Shown: in pieces, positions 60,501-64,000 of the stretch
How positions within the stretch are numbered: position 1 is the first letter of the stretch
Layout: each line of letters opens with the position of its first letter
NCBI GenBank assembly: GCA_963830495.1
Contig: CAWHMS010000002.1
Span: 558,001-622,000 of the forward strand
Direction: 5' to 3'
DNA from: CAWHMS01 sp963830495
GTDB taxonomy: Bacteria > Actinomycetota > Actinomycetes > Propionibacteriales > Nocardioidaceae
Length of the DNA: 64,000 bases
Program-made: the position numbers and the translations under genes
Notes under the pieces: generated by a model
What the model saw: the letters and a program-made list of their open reading frames with translations, nothing else
Told to the model about the DNA's origin: nothing
Database searches by the model: none

Positions 60501-60981
60501 GGGGGTGTGGATGGACAACCGGTGGCCCTCCACTCCGGCGCGTCCCGGAGTGGGAGATCGTCGCCTATCTCAACCGGCCGTACCGGCCGCCTCGAACAAG
60601 GCAGCAAGCCGCGACGCCTGCCACGCCGTCACCGGCACATGCTCACTGGTCCGGTCCCGAACTTCCCGTACGACGCTATGCGCGGTTCTCGATGATGAGC
60701 TCGTAGCGGTCTCCATGCGGGACACCGCTCTCGGCCTGTGTGAAGCTGACCCAGATCCCCTCGTCGTCATCGCCCATGCGCTGGTGCAGGAGGGGTCGAG
60801 CGACCAGTCGTGCCGGGCGGCGCACTAGCGTTGACAGGCCGGCTGCGGCCAGTCAGCCGTGTCAATGGTTGTCGTTCGCTCATTCCCTTCGCTCGTCGCC
60901 CACCACGCAGTTGCAACCGCAATTGCAACCGCCAGCGTGCTGCGCTGATCTGCACTTCGGTAAAAGCGCAGGTCAGCGCTG
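60501..60981. other. relic region next to tRNA-Lys
   Basis: 480 bases without an intact gene. A minus-strand mini-frame at 60676-60777 reads MGDDDEGIWVSFTQAESGVP then HGDRYELIIENRA; too short to call. Near the tRNA a direct repeat TTGCAACCGC occurs twice (60911 and 60923), which could be integrase arm-type sites or worn coding sequence. Confidence 0.35.
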
Positions 60982-61054
60982 TGGGCCCCGTGGGACTCGA
61001 ACCCACAACCCGCGGATTAAAAGTCCGCTGCTCTGCCAATTGAGCTAGAGGCCC
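60982..61054 (-). tRNA. tRNA-Lys (TTT)
   Basis: Minus-strand 73-nt cloverleaf: acceptor GGGCCTC pairs with GGGGCCC (one U-G), D-arm GCTCAATTGGCAGAGC, anticodon loop CTTTTAA gives TTT, T-arm GTGGG-TTCGAGT-CCCAC. Phage-like remnants lie on its 3' side, as expected if it served as an attachment site. Confidence 0.93.
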
Positions 61055-61526
61055 CGGCTGGGCTCTGTGAGTCGGGTGTGTACGGGGGCTGCGACCCGAC
61101 CGCGTCGTGCTGACCCCGCGCAAGTATGCCGCAACGCCGCGCCACGCGATGAGCCGACGCCGGTGACCGGAGCTGGCGGACGACTTCTTCGGGTCCCTGT
61201 CCTGGCACGGGCGATGTTTCCCGAATCGGCCGGACGCCACCGGCGGCGGGCAATCCCGGTGAGCTTGTGGCGCTCGCCGTAAACACGCATCGCCGCCCGG
61301 AGTGGGTCATGCCGGTGCTACCGTCTGCCCCGGTGATGGCCCGGAGTGACTACCCCTCAACCCGCCGTCGGGTCATTTTCGGACGAGCCCGACGCCGGAT
61401 CAGAAGTTTCGCGACAAATCACCGCCGCACTGCAGCCGCTCCTGATTACTCTTGCGTCATCGTCCGTCTTCCAGCTCGGTGGCCAGATGGCAGACGAGCA
61501 ACTACGCGCCGTCGGGGAGGACAGAG
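61055..61526. other. intergenic region, possibly one weak frame
   Basis: 470 bases upstream of the 48-aa gene. A GTG frame at 61346 reads VTTPQPAVGSFSDEPDAGSE, then VSRQITAALQPLLITLASSS and VFQLGGQMADEQLRAVGEDR, but then runs out of frame through the next gene. It may be an upstream coding segment with a lost stop, or an anti-sigma-type leader; undecided. Confidence 0.35.
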
Positions 61527-61673
61527 GTGAACGACAGTTTGGATGTCGAAGTCCAAGATTCAGAGGTGCTCGCGGAGATCGAGCTCATGACCAACCTCAT
61601 CATTGCGACTTCGGAGTCCGAGGGGCCGCTGCCCCAGCAGCGCATCGACGAGATCCTCGGCGTCGACGAGTAG
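61527..61673 (+). CDS. small conserved actinobacterial protein
   Basis: 48 residues from GTG behind GACAGAGG. VLAEIELMTNLIIATSESEG then PLPQQRIDEILGVDE resembles short actinobacterial proteins that carry one helix and end in RIDEVLGV. They often lie beside regulators such as ANTAR or anti-sigma proteins. Function unknown. Confidence 0.6.
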   Translation: MNDSLDVEVQDSEVLAEIELMTNLIIATSESEGPLPQQRIDEILGVDE

Positions 61674-61911
61674 CAGCCCCACGGTCCCGCGCACCAAGGA
61701 CCCGCACGTCCCCAAGCCCCGAGCACCCACAGGGCCGGCCGGCTACTGCCGGCGCCCACAGGGATCTGTCTCGACCTCGTCGGCATCACGACCCCGGCGG
61801 GGGTATCAGCATGTCGCTGGAGCGCGCCGTGCGCTAGCTCGCGACTTGCGATATTCCGCGCGTCACCCCCTAGCATTGCCGTGATCTCTCCTCGTTCGTC
61901 TGGAGTTAGCC

Positions 61912-62529
61912 GTGCGCCTGCGCTTCCGCCCCACCGACAGCATGTTCTACGAGCTGCTGTCCGAAGCGGCCACCAACCTCGTCTCCGGGGCCAAGCTGCT
62001 GACAGAGATCCTGCCGACCGGCTCCGATCGGTCCGAGATCGCCAGTCGGATGCGAGACGCCGAGCATGAGGGCGACGAGATCACCCACAAGATCATCCGC
62101 CGGGTCAACAGCACCTTCGTCACACCCTTCGACCGAGAGGACATCTACGCGCTCTCGGCCGGGCTCGACGATGTCATGGACTACATGGAGGAGGCCGTCG
62201 ACCTGGTCAACCTCTACGAGGTATCCGGGCTGCCCAAGGGTGTGGCGCTTCAGGTCGAGGTCATCCAGCGGTGCGCTGATCTCACCGCCGACGCGATGCC
62301 GCGGCTGCGCACGATGCATGACCTCGAGGACTACTGGATCGAGATCAACCGCCTCGAGAACGAGGGCGACAAGGCCTACCGCCGTATCCTCGCCGAGCTC
62401 TTCAGCGGTCAGTACGACGCACTCACGGTGCTCAAGCTGAAGGACGTCGTCGACGCCTTCGAGGCCGCTGTCGACGCCTTCGAGAAGGTGGCGAACACGG
62501 TCGAGCAGATCTCTGTCAAGGAGTCCTGA
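61912..62529 (+). CDS. DUF47-family phosphate transport regulator
   Basis: 205 residues from GTG. All-helical PhoU-like fold with DAEHEGDEITHKIIRRVNST then FVTPFDREDIYALS, the DUF47 metal-binding signature, and ENEGDKAYRRILAELF. DUF47 proteins partner Pit phosphate transporters and are thought to regulate them. The Pit gene starts two bases after its stop. Confidence 0.9.
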   Translation: MRLRFRPTDSMFYELLSEAATNLVSGAKLLTEILPTGSDRSEIASRMRDAEHEGDEITHKIIRRVNSTFVTPFDREDIYALSAGLDDVMDYMEEAVDLVNLYEVSGLPKGVALQVEVIQRCADLTADAMPRLRTMHDLEDYWIEINRLENEGDKAYRRILAELFSGQYDALTVLKLKDVVDAFEAAVDAFEKVANTVEQISVKES

Positions 62530-62531
62530 GG

Positions 62532-63527
62532 GTGGAGCTCGCCCTCGTCATCGCGGTCGTCGTGATCGCGTTGATCTTCGACTACACCAACGGCTTCCAC
62601 GACGCGGCCAACGCGATCGCCACATCGGTCTCCACCCGCGCGCTCACCCCGCGCATGGCACTCGTCATGGCGGCCATCATGAACTTCGTCGGCGCGTTCC
62701 TGGGGCAGGAGGTGGCCTCCACGGTGAGCGATGTGATCACGCCACCGAGCGGCGACCAAGGGCTGGTCGTTGTGGCCGCGGGACTACTCGGAGCCATCGC
62801 GTGGAACATCACCACGTGGTACTTCGGGCTGCCCTCCTCGTCGACGCACGCCCTCATCGGTGGGCTGGTCGGCGCCGCCATCGCATCCGGGAGCGTGGTC
62901 GACTGGGGCGCGATCCAGAGCAAGGTGGTCATCCCGATGATCGCCTCGCCGTTGGTGGGCTTCGCCATCGCCTTCCTGTTCATGCTGGCGATCATGTGGA
63001 TCTTCCGCCGACGGCATCCCGGCCGGGTCAACCGGGGTTTCCGCTTCGCCCAGACCATCTCCGCCGCAGCGATGGCGCTGGGGCACGGGCTGCAGGACGC
63101 GCAGAAGACGATGGGTGTCATCTTCCTGGCCCTGCTCACCGCCGGCTACGTCAGCGCCGGAGACGACCTGCCCGTCTGGGTGATCGTGTCTGCCGCCGCC
63201 GCCATCTCGCTGGGTACCTACTCCGGTGGCTGGCGGATCATGCGTACCCTCGGCCGGCGCATCATCCATCTCGACCCGCCACGCGGCTTTGCAGCGGAGA
63301 CCACCGCGGCCTCGATCCTCTATGTCACGGCCTACGCCTTCCAGGCACCCATCTCGACCACCCAGACCATCACGTCGTCAGTCGTGGGTGTTGGCGCGAC
63401 CAAGCGCTTCTCCGCCGTCCGTTGGGGCGTAGCCGAGTCGATCGTCGTTGCCTGGATCCTCACGTTCCCGATGTCCGGCTTGGCCGCCGCCGGCATGTAC
63501 GGTGTTCTTCAGCTTTTCCTGCCGTAG
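62532..63527 (+). CDS. pit: inorganic phosphate transporter, Pit family
   Basis: 331 residues from GTG. About ten membrane spans. The duplicated signatures GFHDAANAIATSVSTRALTP (N-terminal) and GVGATKRFSAVRWGVAESIV (C-terminal) are present with SSSTHALIGGLVGA. It is a low-affinity metal-phosphate symporter, complementing the high-affinity pst system at 17.3 kb. Translationally linked to the DUF47 gene (GAGTCCTGAGGGTG). Confidence 0.93.
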   Translation: MELALVIAVVVIALIFDYTNGFHDAANAIATSVSTRALTPRMALVMAAIMNFVGAFLGQEVASTVSDVITPPSGDQGLVVVAAGLLGAIAWNITTWYFGLPSSSTHALIGGLVGAAIASGSVVDWGAIQSKVVIPMIASPLVGFAIAFLFMLAIMWIFRRRHPGRVNRGFRFAQTISAAAMALGHGLQDAQKTMGVIFLALLTAGYVSAGDDLPVWVIVSAAAAISLGTYSGGWRIMRTLGRRIIHLDPPRGFAAETTAASILYVTAYAFQAPISTTQTITSSVVGVGATKRFSAVRWGVAESIVVAWILTFPMSGLAAAGMYGVLQLFLP

Positions 63528-63560
63528 CGACCTGCGTCCGCACGGAGACTGCCGGTCCGG

Positions 63561-64000
63561 TCAGGCCACCACGTCGGTCACGAGCACGTCGGAGCCGCGG
63601 CGATGCACCGCGACCACACCGCCGGGTGGCATCGCTCTGGTCTCCACCCCCAGCGCCGCGAAGATCATCGGCAACACCGGCCGGTGCGAGCACAGTGCGA
63701 CCCGCTTGTCACCGGCCAACACGTCGCGGACCACCTTGCGCACCTTCTTGTCGGTCGCGCTGAGCTCGGAGAGCGCGCCGGTGACCGTCAACCGCGAGGT
63801 GCTGGCGTTGACGTAGGGCAGCACCGTGTCGACGCAGCGGGCCGCGTCGCTCGTCACGACTCGGGTCACGCCGTACGCGTCGAGCACCGGGACGAGTCGC
63901 TTCGCATCGGCGTGCCCTTCGGCGAGCAGCGGACGCTCGCTGTCGTCGCCCTTCCAGGTCTTGCGCCGTCTTGCCGGGGTGTGGCGGATGATCAGCAGCG
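63561..64000 (-). CDS. MutT1-like histidine phosphatase domain (partial, runs off window)
   Basis: At least 146 codons continuing beyond the window edge. The visible part is a histidine phosphatase with LLIIRHTPARRRKTWKGDDS, VVTSDAARCVDTVLPYV and VALCSHRPVLP. RHxPARRRKTWxGDDxxRPL is characteristic of the C-terminal domain of mycobacterial MutT1-type proteins, where a Nudix domain precedes it; that part would lie outside. Likely role: hydrolysis of oxidised or diadenosine nucleotides. Confidence 0.8.
   Translation of the reverse strand, partial: LLIIRHTPARRRKTWKGDDSERPLLAEGHADAKRLVPVLDAYGVTRVVTSDAARCVDTVLPYVNASTSRLTVTGALSELSATDKKVRKVVRDVLAGDKRVALCSHRPVLPMIFAALGVETRAMPPGGVVAVHRRGSDVLVTDVVA

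Noticed and set aside
60911..60932. TTGCAACCGC direct repeat as an integrase attachment core
   Set aside because: Two 10-base units 12 bases apart are not enough to call an att site, and no matching copy of the tRNA-Lys end is present.
1..64000. CRISPR arrays
   Set aside because: No regularly spaced direct repeats and no cas genes were seen on either strand.

Overview
The window is 64 kb of high-GC chromosomal DNA from an actinobacterium. Evidence: a WhiB regulator, GTG starts on many genes, a GAF-ANTAR protein, an actinobacterial pst locus with GTTCAC-type PHO boxes, and a MutT1-like gene at the right edge. The gene set (metal-free secreted FG-GAP proteins, LtrA, MTH1187 thiamine-binding protein, VC0807-like protein) fits Nocardioidaceae or a close relative; that placement is inference.

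Layout. 1-1.65 kb: tRNA-Phe followed by decayed fragments of a Toprim protein and a GAF protein, probably the scar of an integrated element. 1.66-5.6 kb: ClC channel, F420/PPOX-type protein, a coiled-coil Rho_N protein with small membrane partners, and a histidine phosphatase. 5.6-10.4 kb: a copper module, with DUF4396 and a 46-aa membrane protein divergent from csoR, an HMA-anchored extracytoplasmic protein and a CopA ATPase; CsoR-type operators lie in the shared promoter region. 10.4-17.1 kb: aminotransferase, broken sulfatase and secreted-protein remnants, WhiB7-like regulator, tRNA-Asp and tRNA-Glu, an anti-sigma-type ATPase, a zincin and a PhoD phosphatase. 17.1-21.1 kb: pstSCAB behind two PHO boxes. 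21.1-23.6 kb: a PLP decarboxylase and an MFS exporter, translationally coupled and bracketed by a 44-bp palindromic repeat. 23.6-41.4 kb: M3 peptidase, cell-wall enzyme, SpoIIE phosphatase, serine hydrolase, LamG and two FG-GAP secreted proteins, LtrA, GH26-like enzyme and smaller genes.

41.4-44.9 kb holds the most unusual system: a Trypco1 (trypsin-co-occurring) protein directly followed by a 1061-aa fusion of trypsin-like protease, nSTAND ATPase, GAF and a complete histidine kinase. It looks like an NTP-dependent conflict or stress-sensing machine.

45-58.5 kb carries three DHA2-type MFS exporters, a flavin amine oxidase, a GH15 enzyme broken by one frameshift and a G6PD paralogue lacking the substrate lysine. 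From 50.5 to 61 kb the DNA is a gene graveyard: remnants of an integrase, an MFS protein, a CoA-disulfide-reductase-like protein, a LURP-one protein, an excisionase and a small-terminase-like gene, ending at tRNA-Lys. The right end returns to core genes: DUF47-Pit phosphate transport and a partial MutT1-like gene. Phosphate acquisition is a recurring theme (pst, PhoD, Pit).
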